Assembly: GCA_035509415.1 (NCBI GenBank) | Contig: DATJLQ010000145.1 | Span: forward strand, 1-11,734 | Direction: 5' to 3' | Source: DATJLQ01 sp035509415 | GTDB taxonomy: Bacteria > Pseudomonadota > Alphaproteobacteria > JACZXZ01 | DNA length: 11,734 nt | Shown here: one piece after another, positions 1 through 5,614 of the stretch | Layout: every line of letters starts with the position of its first letter | Position numbering within the stretch: the first letter of the stretch is position 1 | Notes under the pieces: generated by a model | Database searches by the model: none | Told to the model about the DNA's origin: nothing | Seen by the model: only the letters and a program-made list of their open reading frames with translations | Made by a program: the position numbers and the translations under genes

Positions 1-107
1 CCTTGGGCGAGCGCCTTGCGCACCGCCTCCTCGATCTCGCGCTGGGACGTGACGCCCACGGTCTTGAGGAACTTGCGCAGCTCCATGTTGAAGAGCTCTT
101 CGTTCAT
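1..107 (-). CDS. Small DUF6494-like protein, 3' end cut by window edge
   Basis: The visible part gives 35 complete codons starting MNEELFNMELRKFLKTVGVT and continuing SQREIEEAVRKALAQ. It resembles the short DUF6494 family (about 60-70 residues, no known function), which typically opens with MNE-x-x-F-N-M and has an FLK-x-VGV-x-SQREIE core; this match is from memory of the family. The start is well supported: reading the minus strand, a GGAGGTG ribosome binding site lies just before the ATG at 107-105. No signal peptide or membrane segment is visible in this part. The gene is divergent from the SDR gene, with 205 bases between the two start codons. The C-terminal half lies outside the window. 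That it is a gene is fairly sure; the family name is less so. Confidence 0.68.
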   Translation of the reverse strand, partial: MNEELFNMELRKFLKTVGVTSQREIEEAVRKALAQ

Positions 108-193
108 CTCCACCTCCCGCGACAGCCGGTCGCGACCACGATAGACGAGCGCCGTTCCTCGCGCCAGGGCCGCGGCCCCAATGCGTCCCGTAT

Positions 194-247
194 GGCGCGT
201 CCGGCTTGACGCGGCCAACTCGGGCGCGTCCGGTTTGGCGCGTCCGG
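194..247. repeat. Three copies of GGCGCGTCCGG
   Basis: The 11-base word GGCGCGTCCGG occurs exactly at 194-204, 223-233 and 237-247. A looser version (GTCGCGCCCGG) follows at 252-262, and a partial GCGTCCC precedes at 184-190. Spacing is irregular (29 then 14 bases start to start), so this is not a clean tandem array. It could be a decayed GC-rich repeat or a cluster of protein-binding sites. GC-rich words recur by chance in this genome. Confidence 0.5.
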
Positions 248-285
248 CCCGGTCGCGCCCGGCTTGGAGCACGCAAGACGCCATG

Positions 286-303
286 CTAGCGTTCGGGCGC
301 TAG
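286..303 (+). promoter_or_regulatory. Perfect 6-bp hairpin or operator upstream of SDR gene
   Basis: CTAGCG (286-291) and CGCTAG (298-303) form a perfect inverted repeat around the six-base loop TTCGGG. It abuts the GGGAGG-like ribosome binding site (303-308) of the SDR gene. It could be a repressor operator or an RNA hairpin affecting ribosome access. CTAG is usually rare in proteobacterial DNA, which makes two copies here slightly notable. Confidence 0.35.
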
Positions 304-312
304 GGAGGGCTC

Positions 313-1059
313 ATGGCCGGAACGCTCGTCATCACCGGCGGCAGCCGAGGCATCGGCGCCGCGACGGCCAAGCTCGCGGCGCGCCGCGGCTATGGGGTCG
401 CGATTCTCTATCTCGGGCGCGACCGGGACGCGGCCGCGACAATCGCCGAGATCGAGCGCCAAGGCGGCCGCGCCATCGCGGTCAAGGGCGACGTCGCGCG
501 CGAGGGCGACGTGGTGCGCCTGTTCGACGAGGCCGCGGCGCGGCTCGGGCCGCTCGCGGGCCTGGTCAACAATGCGAGCATCATCGGCGGCGCGTCGCGC
601 GTTGCCGACGTGACGGCGGAAGCGTTGCGCGCGGTCATGGAGGTCAACGTCATCGGCGCGTTCCTGTGCGCGCGCGAGGCGGTGAAACGCCTCTCGACCG
701 CGCGCGGCGGGAACGGCGGCGCCATCGTCAACATCACCTCGATGGCGGCCGAAATCGGCGGCGCGGGCGAATACGTCCATTACGCGGCGTCCAAGGGCGC
801 GATCGAGACCATGACCGTCGGCCTCGCGCGCGAGGTGGCGCGCGAGAGCATTCGCGTGAACGCGGTCTCGCCCGGCATGATCCACACCGAGATTCACGCC
901 GAGGCCGGCATGCCCGACCGCATCGCGCGCTTGGCCCCAAGCGTGCCCATGGGCCGCGGCGGCGAGCCCGGGGAGGTCGCGGAGGCGGTGCTGTGGCTCC
1001 TGTCCGACGCGGCGTCCTACGTCACGGGCGCGAGCCTCCATGTCTCGGGCGGGCGTTGA
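313..1059 (+). CDS. SDR-family NAD(P)-dependent oxidoreductase
   Basis: A complete 248-residue classical short-chain dehydrogenase/reductase, normal length for the family, with a single Rossmann domain in the cytoplasm. Visible motifs: TGGSRGIG cofactor-binding loop (residues 8-15), NNA (86-88), structural Asn112 in the helix VNVIGAFLCA, catalytic Ser143, and the Y-x-x-x-K pair Tyr157/Lys161. The C-terminal VSPGMI and YVTGASLHVSGGR also fit. The overall pattern resembles the glucose-1-dehydrogenase-like/YgfF branch, but the substrate cannot be read from sequence, and NADP versus NAD preference is uncertain. The ATG at 313 is preceded by AGGGAGG at 302-308. zapE begins 44 bases after its stop, so the two may be co-transcribed. 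No sign of truncation or missing catalytic residue. Confidence 0.93.
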   Translation: MAGTLVITGGSRGIGAATAKLAARRGYGVAILYLGRDRDAAATIAEIERQGGRAIAVKGDVAREGDVVRLFDEAAARLGPLAGLVNNASIIGGASRVADVTAEALRAVMEVNVIGAFLCAREAVKRLSTARGGNGGAIVNITSMAAEIGGAGEYVHYAASKGAIETMTVGLAREVARESIRVNAVSPGMIHTEIHAEAGMPDRIARLAPSVPMGRGGEPGEVAEAVLWLLSDAASYVTGASLHVSGGR

Positions 1060-1103
1060 CGCATGGGACGCGCGGCTCAGCGCTCGAGGCAAAATCGCGT
1101 CCG

Positions 1104-2240
1104 ATGACCGATCGCCCGTTTTCCGCTCCGAGCCATGCCGGCGTGCTCGCCGCCTATCGCGCCTTGCGCGCGGCGGGGGCCTTGGCGCCCGACCCGGCGC
1201 AGCTGCTCGCGGCCGAGAAGCTGCAAAGCCTCGCCAACGCGCTCCAGGGCTACCGGCCGTCCGAGAATTCCCACGGCTGGCAGGCGCGCTTCGGCCTATT
1301 GCGCCGGCACGAGACGCCGCCCCAGGGGCTCTATATTTTCGGCGACGCGGGGCGCGGCAAGTCGATGCTGATGGATCTCTTCTTCGAGCACGTCGCCGTC
1401 GAGCGCAAACGCCGGGTCCATTTCCACGCCTTCATGCTCGAGGTGCACGAGCGGCGCCACGATCTCGACCCGAGCATCCCGGGCGACCCGATCCAGCCCA
1501 TCGCGCGCGAGATGGCGCAGCAGGCGTGGCTCCTGTGCTTCGACGAGTTCCACGTCACCGACATCGCCGACGCGATGATTCTCGGGCGCCTGTTCCAGGC
1601 CATGTTCCGGCTCGGCGTCGTGGTGGTGGCGACCTCGAACTTCGCGCCCGGCGATCTCTATAAGGACGGACTCCAACGCGAGCTGTTCCTGCCCTTCATC
1701 GCCCTCATCGAGGAGCGGCTCGACGTGCTGCATCTCGCGGGCGGGGTCGATTGGCGCCGGCGCAAGCTCAAGGACATGCGCGTCTACATAACACCGCTCG
1801 GGCCCACGGCGACCGCGTCCCTCGACGCCGCCTTCGCCATGCTCACCGAGGGTGCCGTCCCCAAGCCCGAGACGCTCGTGGTACAGGGACGCTTCCTCAA
1901 AGTGGCGCGCGCGGCGGGTGCGGTCGCGCGCTTCTCGTTCCACGAGCTGTGCGAGGCGCCGCTCGGCCCCGCGGATTATGTTGCGATCGCGCAGCATTTC
2001 CGCGCCATCGTGCTCGACGACGTGCCCGTGCTCGGCCCCGACGCGCGCAACCCCGCGCGCCGCTTCGTCACCCTCATCGACGAGCTCTACGAGCACCGGG
2101 TCCAGCTGGTGCTCTCGGCGGCCGCCGAGCCCGACCGGCTTTGCGTCCAAGGCGAGGTCGCCGAGCTCTTCAAGCGCGCCGCCTCGCGCCTCATCGAGAT
2201 GCAGACGACCGAATATCTCGAGCGGGAGCATTTGATGTGA
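1104..2240 (+). CDS. zapE: Cell division protein ZapE (AFG1-like ATPase)
   Basis: A 378-residue AFG1/ZapE-family P-loop ATPase, typical length for bacteria. In E. coli ZapE binds ATP, interacts with FtsZ and affects Z-ring stability; the mitochondrial homologue is LACE1/AFG1L. Visible motifs: Walker A GDAGRGKS (80-87), Walker B WLLCFDEF (142-149), sensor-like ATSN (176-179), and the conserved C-terminal block F-V-T-L-I-D-E-L-Y (321-329) followed by F-K-R-A-A-S-R-L-I-E-M (356-366). The frame stays open far upstream, but that part overlaps the SDR gene in another frame. The ATG at 1104 gives the usual N-terminus (VLAAYRALRAAGALAPDPAQ, residues 14-33). No strong ribosome binding site precedes it; GAGG at 1085-1088 is rather far. 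In alphaproteobacteria zapE usually sits directly before mdh; here about 2.3 kb of foreign-looking DNA lies between them. Confidence 0.95.
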   Translation: MTDRPFSAPSHAGVLAAYRALRAAGALAPDPAQLLAAEKLQSLANALQGYRPSENSHGWQARFGLLRRHETPPQGLYIFGDAGRGKSMLMDLFFEHVAVERKRRVHFHAFMLEVHERRHDLDPSIPGDPIQPIAREMAQQAWLLCFDEFHVTDIADAMILGRLFQAMFRLGVVVVATSNFAPGDLYKDGLQRELFLPFIALIEERLDVLHLAGGVDWRRRKLKDMRVYITPLGPTATASLDAAFAMLTEGAVPKPETLVVQGRFLKVARAAGAVARFSFHELCEAPLGPADYVAIAQHFRAIVLDDVPVLGPDARNPARRFVTLIDELYEHRVQLVLSAAAEPDRLCVQGEVAELFKRAASRLIEMQTTEYLEREHLM

Positions 2241-2247
2241 GGGGGTG

Positions 2248-2264
2248 GGGCAAGGGCTTGTGCG
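2248..2264 (+). repeat. Left copy of candidate island-edge inverted repeat
   Basis: GGGCAAGGGCTTGTGCG starts 8 bases after the zapE stop. Its reverse complement, lacking the central CT, recurs at 4379-4393 near the other edge of the island. The match is 15 of 15 bases with a two-base gap. It may be an insertion scar or chance. Confidence 0.3.
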
Positions 2265-2280
2265 ATACCCTCCCTGAACT

Positions 2281-2361
2281 TCCTAGATTTAGCGCTTTAC
2301 ACCAGGTGAAAATATGATACGTTCTATATTTGTTCCAAAGCTCTGATCGAGGGTCCCCCAA
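2281..2361 (+). promoter_or_regulatory. AT-rich promoter region of the methyltransferase gene
   Basis: The DNA turns sharply AT-rich here compared with zapE. Good -10-like words are TATGAT (2313-2318) and TATATT (2325-2330). The best -35-like words are TTTAGC (2288-2293, 19 bases before TATGAT) and TTTACA (2296-2301), neither ideally spaced, so no single promoter is assigned. GAGGG at 2349-2353 is the likely ribosome binding site, 8 bases before the ATG. Confidence 0.4.
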
Positions 2362-3012
2362 ATGGCGAATTCGGTCGATCCCGGGCGTGAGCTGATCGAG
2401 CAACTTGGCAGCCAGACCTTCGGCGCCATTCTCGCCGACCCGCCATGGCGGTTCGCGAACCGCACCGGCAAAATGGCGCCCGAGCATCGGCGACTTTCCA
2501 GATACGGAACCTTGGAGGCGGCACAAATCGCCGCACTTCCGGTCGCGCGGCTCGCCGCACCCATCGCGCATCTTTATCTTTGGGTTCCGAACGCTTTGTT
2601 GCCCGAAGGACTGCGCGTCATGCAGGCCTGGGGCTTCGAGTACAAGACCAATATCGTCTGGCATAAGCTGCGCAAGGACGGTGGGTCGGACGGTCGCGGC
2701 GTCGGGTTCTATTTCCGCAACGTCTCCGAACTGATCCTGTTCGGCATCCGGGGCAAGAACGCGCGCACGCTCGCTCCCGGCCGCCGGCAGGTGAATTACA
2801 TGGGCAGCCGGAAGCGCGAGCATTCCCGGAAGCCCGACGAGCAGTATCGGATCATCGAGGCGTGCAGTCCCGGGCCATTCCTCGAGCTCTTCGCGCGTGG
2901 CGCGCGGCCGGGATGGACGGTGTGGGGCAACCAGGCCGTCGACGATTACGAGCCGACTTGGAAGACCTATTCCCACAATTCGGCAACGGAGAAGCAGATA
3001 GCGGCGGAGTAA
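2362..3012 (+). CDS. MT-A70 family DNA adenine-N6 methyltransferase
   Basis: A complete 216-residue protein of the MT-A70 type, expected to move a methyl group from S-adenosylmethionine to adenine N6 in DNA. The catalytic DPPW motif is at 26-29 (AILADPPWRF). The SAM-binding region comes after it, near the C-terminus, in ELFARGARPGWTVWGNQ (175-191), with the family signature HSRKPDEQY at 154-162. Catalytic motif before SAM motif is the beta-class order seen in small bacterial methyltransferases that partner restriction enzymes. No separate target-recognition domain is visible, and the recognition sequence cannot be predicted. Start at 2362 is backed by GAGGG at 2349-2353. It converges with the BglII-like endonuclease gene, whose stop is only 12 bases away. 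That pairing makes it the protective half of a type II restriction-modification system; a solitary regulatory role is less likely. Confidence 0.9.
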   Translation: MANSVDPGRELIEQLGSQTFGAILADPPWRFANRTGKMAPEHRRLSRYGTLEAAQIAALPVARLAAPIAHLYLWVPNALLPEGLRVMQAWGFEYKTNIVWHKLRKDGGSDGRGVGFYFRNVSELILFGIRGKNARTLAPGRRQVNYMGSRKREHSRKPDEQYRIIEACSPGPFLELFARGARPGWTVWGNQAVDDYEPTWKTYSHNSATEKQIAAE

Positions 3013-3024
3013 TGTGGAGTCGGC

Positions 3025-3645
3025 CTAACGCTTCTCTGAGCGGGACTTGGAGGCGCGATCGTCGACGTATAAAGCCGGTGTGATTGCGAAGGTCAAGATG
3101 GGACAGCCTCCGCCGCCACCTCCGTCCAAACGCGGCCAAAGCTTGGTGTGATGGGTGGTCGACGCGCCGTAAGACGCGCCCTTGCCCAATTTATTGAAAA
3201 TCTGCTGCAGCTCGGTCGCTCTGGTAACGATGACCCCGACGTCGATGGCCCGTAGGTCGAACAGCAAGCGGAAATTGTTTAAGTCCCGGTCGAAGAACGG
3301 GTCCTTGTTGTTCCACTCGGTTTCCAAGGCGACGCGCCCCTTGAAGCAGTCCACAGAATGCGTCGGGCTTTCGTACTCATGACCGTCGATCTTGATCGAC
3401 GTTGCGAAATTCTTCTCGACCCAACCACGCGTGTAAAACGCACGGTCAATTTGACGCGCAATCGGCGACCAGTTTTTGCCTTTGGCCAGTATTTCAGACC
3501 GCAGGAGACGGAAGGAGCGCAGAACCTCGAGCATATCCTTCCATTCCGCCGGGCAGGCTGTGCTCAGAACCCCGGCAGCGTTTCGCCATTCCTTGACTTG
3601 ATAGAGCCGCCGCAAATCGGCTGGGACAAGGTGTAAAGTAGACAT
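3025..3645 (-). CDS. BglII/BstYI-family type II restriction endonuclease
   Basis: A 206-residue protein, close in size to BstYI and BglII. It should cut double-stranded DNA at a short site protected by the neighbouring methyltransferase. The PD-(D/E)xK-like core is visible: Asp99 in HSVDCFKGR, then Glu108 and Glu110 in RVALETEWN. The D-x8-E-x-E spacing matches the BglII triad D84/E93/Q95, with Glu in place of Gln. After it come DRDLNNFRLLF (119-129), AIDVGVIVTR (133-142) and a run of six glycines (175-180) before CPILTFAI, a hallmark of one branch of this family. The frame opens at an ATG at 3678, but that one lacks a ribosome binding site. The ATG at 3645 follows TGAGG at about 9 bases and is chosen. 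GC content is lower than in the flanking TCA genes. No truncation is evident. Cleavage site unknown. Confidence 0.85.
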   Translation of the reverse strand: MSTLHLVPADLRRLYQVKEWRNAAGVLSTACPAEWKDMLEVLRSFRLLRSEILAKGKNWSPIARQIDRAFYTRGWVEKNFATSIKIDGHEYESPTHSVDCFKGRVALETEWNNKDPFFDRDLNNFRLLFDLRAIDVGVIVTRATELQQIFNKLGKGASYGASTTHHTKLWPRLDGGGGGGCPILTFAITPALYVDDRASKSRSEKR

Positions 3646-3743
3646 AACAAGTAACCTCACAAGACTCAGAATGCACATGATGCGAAATTGCGGCCGAAAG
3701 ATCTATAGCGACGCAAGAACCCATCTCAACGCTGGAGGCGGCG
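3646..3743. promoter_or_regulatory. Divergent spacer between the two nuclease-like genes
   Basis: This 98-base spacer must start transcription of both nuclease-like genes. It contains ribosome binding sites for each: TGAGG for the minus-strand gene and GGAGG (3734-3738) for the plus-strand gene. No convincing -35/-10 pair was found on either strand. An AGATCT hexamer, the BglII recognition sequence, sits at 3699-3704, roughly mid-spacer. Confidence 0.35.
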
Positions 3744-4259
3744 ATGAGGATTGAAGAATTGCATTCGCATCAGAATGGTCTTGAATTTCTCCGGGTCCAC
3801 AAGCCTAAGCTATGGCGTGAAATCGCCAATACGGTTTTGCGCGTAAGTGCCAGATCGACCGTATCGAGTCGTCGGTCGGGCGCGCGCTCCAGATCAGGCT
3901 CCCATTCCCTTTCCAAGACACTGAAGGTCGAGTTTGAGCGGAGATTTCACGCCATGAATTGGACTCAGAGCCGAAAGACCGATACGCCGCGTGCGGCGCA
4001 CGCCCTTTCGGGGCTCATCGATAAGGACAGAGTTGCGATCGACATTCACTTTGGACGACGCGAATTTTCTGCATACAGATATTTAGCGCTCTATGTCGGC
4101 GACATCATCGATGTCGGAATCGAGATATTGCCGATGAAGGAGCTGCAGCAGCAAATGTCCTCGGGTGTCGCCTACTACGAGGGGGAGCTCTACAATCTCA
4201 TCCGCGAAGGCCGCGGCGTTCCCGCCGTGCCCTTGGTCCTGATCGGGGTCGCGCCGTAG
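3744..4259 (+). CDS. Second BglII/BstYI-like protein, active site apparently altered
   Basis: A 171-residue protein that parallels the neighbouring endonuclease: RVAIDIHF (96-103) against RVALETEWN, IDVGIEILPMKELQQQ (122-137) against IDVGVIVTRATELQQ, and a hydrophobic C-terminal strand VPLVLIGV against CPILTFAI. It also carries SSGVAYYEGELYNLIREGRG (139-158), known to me from BglII-type proteins. Against the neighbour's D99/E108/E110, this protein has Ser89, Asp100 and His102, so the usual metal-binding triad is not preserved. Asp93 or Asp95 might substitute. Residues 33-55 are unusually rich in Arg and Ser, and another frame over 3842-3900 looks more gene-like, so internal frame damage is possible. 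The protein is shorter than most family members. The start follows GGAGG by 5 bases. It may be an inactive relic, a distinct nuclease or a partner subunit. Family assignment is fair; activity is doubtful. Confidence 0.7.
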   Translation: MRIEELHSHQNGLEFLRVHKPKLWREIANTVLRVSARSTVSSRRSGARSRSGSHSLSKTLKVEFERRFHAMNWTQSRKTDTPRAAHALSGLIDKDRVAIDIHFGRREFSAYRYLALYVGDIIDVGIEILPMKELQQQMSSGVAYYEGELYNLIREGRGVPAVPLVLIGVAP

Positions 4260-4515
4260 GACGTCCACGACCGTTATGGCACTGCAATTGCGCCCCGGAA
4301 TTTCCGCGGTAAAGTCAATATTAGACTAAACATTCCACAATCCTCCCCGCGCGCGCCCGTCTCCTCCCATCTCGCACCCGCACACCCTTGCCCTCCGCGC
4401 CGATTCGCGCTACTTACGGCGCCTCAGCACCTGCCGCGCGAGACCTGGGCAACGCCCGGGGACGGGGCCCGCGCAACCCGGATTTCCGCGTCGTTCCTAG
4501 GGCTAGGGGATTTCG
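4260..4515 (+). promoter_or_regulatory. Leader and probable promoter region of mdh-suc genes
   Basis: A 256-base gap before mdh. Its left part (about 4300-4341) is AT-rich and then turns into a pyrimidine-rich, very GC-rich stretch. The best promoter-like pair is TTGCGC (4288-4293), 16 bases, TAAAGT (4310-4315), which is weak. If the island is an insertion, the native mdh promoter may have been kept in the GC-rich right half or replaced. An AGGGGAT-like ribosome binding site lies at 4505-4511. Confidence 0.3.
4379..4393 (-). repeat. Right copy of candidate island-edge inverted repeat
   Basis: CGCACACCCTTGCCC is the reverse complement of GGGCAAGGG-TGTGCG, found just after zapE with two extra bases in the middle. 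It falls where AT-rich island sequence gives way to GC-rich host-like sequence. It may be fortuitous. Confidence 0.3.
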
Positions 4516-5478
4516 ATGGCTCGCAGCAAGATCGCACTCGTGGGCGCCGGCCAGATCGGCGGCACGCTCGCACTCCTGGCCGGCTTGAAGGAGCTCGGCG
4601 ACGTGGTCCTGGTGGACATTCCCCAGGTCGACGGCATGCCCCAGGGCAAGTCCCTCGACATCGCCCAGGCCTCGCCCGTCGAGGGGTTCGACGCCGCCTA
4701 TGCGGGCTCGACCGACTATGCCGCGGTCAAGGGTGCCGACGTGATCATCGTCACCGCCGGCGTGCCGCGCAAACCCGGCATGAGCCGCGACGACCTCATC
4801 GGCATCAACGCGGGCGTCATGCAGACCGTGGGAGCCGCGATCAAGGCCAACGCGCCCAACGCCTTCGTGATCGTGATCACCAATCCGCTCGATGCCATGG
4901 TGTGGGTCATGCGCGAGGTGACCGGCTTCCCGCCGGCGCGCGTCGTCGGCATGGCGGGCGTGCTCGATTCCGCGCGCTTCCGCTACTTCCTCGCGGCCGA
5001 GCTCAAGGTCTCGGTCGAGGACGTGACCGCCTTCGTGCTCGGCGGCCATGGCGACAGCATGGTGCCGCTGGTGCGCTACTCGACGGTCGCCGGCATTCCG
5101 CTTCCCGACCTCGTCAAGATGGGCTGGCTCACCCAGGCGAAGCTCGACCAGATCGTCCAACGCACGCGCGACGGCGGCGCCGAGATCGTTGGCCTGCTCA
5201 AGACCGGCTCGGCCTTCTACGCGCCCGCCGCGTCCGCGATCTCGATGGCGGAATCCTATCTCAAGGACAAGAAGCGCCTCATTCCCTGCGCCGCGATGCT
5301 CGACGGCCAATACGGGGTCAAAGGACTTTATGTCGGCGTGCCGGTGGTTCTCGGTGCCGGCGGCGTCGAGCGCATCGTCGAGATCGAGCTCGCGCCGCCC
5401 GAGAAGGCGATGTTCGACAAATCCGTCGCCTCGGTCCAAGGGTTGGTCGACGCCGCCAAGAAAATGATGGCGAAATAG
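4516..5478 (+). CDS. mdh: Malate dehydrogenase (LDH-like, NAD-dependent)
   Basis: A complete 320-residue malate dehydrogenase of the LDH-like type common in alphaproteobacteria. It interconverts malate and oxaloacetate with NAD in the cytoplasm, in the TCA cycle. NAD-binding GAGQIG is at 10-15, and Asp34 ends the second strand (LVDI), favouring NAD over NADP. The substrate loop GVPRKPGMSR (82-91) carries Arg85 and Arg91; Arg at the first position marks malate rather than lactate specificity. Asn123 (ITNPLDAM), Asp151 and Arg154 (VLDSARFR), and catalytic His178 in GGHGDSMV complete the active site. The ATG at 4516 gives the expected N-terminus. sucC follows after 136 bases, so joint expression is likely but an internal promoter is possible. 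Directly upstream is the restriction-modification island rather than zapE, the more usual neighbour. Confidence 0.97.
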   Translation: MARSKIALVGAGQIGGTLALLAGLKELGDVVLVDIPQVDGMPQGKSLDIAQASPVEGFDAAYAGSTDYAAVKGADVIIVTAGVPRKPGMSRDDLIGINAGVMQTVGAAIKANAPNAFVIVITNPLDAMVWVMREVTGFPPARVVGMAGVLDSARFRYFLAAELKVSVEDVTAFVLGGHGDSMVPLVRYSTVAGIPLPDLVKMGWLTQAKLDQIVQRTRDGGAEIVGLLKTGSAFYAPAASAISMAESYLKDKKRLIPCAAMLDGQYGVKGLYVGVPVVLGAGGVERIVEIELAPPEKAMFDKSVASVQGLVDAAKKMMAK

Positions 5479-5501
5479 GCCGTCGCCCGCCGGCGTCCGA
5501 C

Positions 5502-5528
5502 CCGAGACCGTCACGAGTTTCGGCTCGG
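5502..5528 (+). other. Stem-loop in the mdh-sucC spacer
   Basis: CCGAG-A-CCG (5502-5510) can pair with CGG-CTCGG (5521-5528), giving eight base pairs with one bulged A and a ten-base loop. An alternative 6-bp pairing joins GTCCGA (5495-5500) with TCGGAC (5525-5530). No T-run follows, so it is not a standard intrinsic terminator. It might act in mRNA processing or partial attenuation. Confidence 0.3.
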
Positions 5529-5614
5529 ACTCCCCAAGGGCCGGCCAAGCATTTACGAGCTCCGCGCGTGTCTGTCACAGGCGCCGGTGCAGGAACCGCG
5601 GAGGGAACGATTCG

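Larger units (their letters stand above)
108..312. promoter_or_regulatory. Divergent intergenic control region
   Basis: This 205-base spacer separates two divergent start codons, so promoters for both genes should lie here. It is very GC-rich. On the plus strand TTGGAG (264-269) followed 17 bases later by TAGCGT (287-292) is a weak sigma70-like pair, matching three of six consensus bases in each half. It is offered only as the best candidate for the SDR promoter. The spacer also holds three copies of an 11-base GC repeat and a hairpin, listed separately. Confidence 0.35.
2241..4400. other. Restriction-modification island inserted between zapE and mdh
   Basis: Between the zapE stop and the mdh leader lies DNA with visibly lower GC and relaxed third-codon bias: many ATT, TTT, TTG and AAA codons and AT-rich leaders at 2280-2340 and 4300-4340. 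It carries one DNA methyltransferase and two BglII-like proteins, in three transcription directions. Neighbours on both sides are conserved housekeeping genes that are normally adjacent. This fits horizontal gain of a type II restriction-modification locus. No integrase, transposase or tRNA is present, so the insertion mechanism is unknown. The edges are approximate; an imperfect inverted repeat at 2248-2264 and 4379-4393 may mark them. Confidence 0.75.

Noticed and set aside
264..1103. Upstream extension of the zapE frame over the SDR gene
   Set aside because: The extension is an Arg-rich shadow of the SDR gene. ZapE homology begins at the ATG at 1104.
3646..3678. Earlier ATG (3678) for the minus-strand endonuclease
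   Set aside because: It has no ribosome binding site and adds 11 residues with no family support; the ATG at 3645 has TGAGG upstream.
3842..3930. Possible tRNA, because one frame reads SSVGRAL, a peptide often produced by translating tRNA genes
   Set aside because: No acceptor stem, T-loop or anticodon arm could be arranged; the resemblance is only at the peptide level.
4083..4268. Short minus-strand open frame opposite the second nuclease-like gene
   Set aside because: It is antisense to a better-supported gene, with His/Asp/Leu-rich mirror composition.
4388..4588. Short plus-strand open frame overlapping the mdh start
   Set aside because: It starts with no ribosome binding site, has low-complexity composition and overlaps mdh in another frame.
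5495..5530. Intrinsic terminator between mdh and sucC
   Set aside because: The stem-loop has no following T-run and the downstream genes are functionally linked, so a full terminator is not supported.
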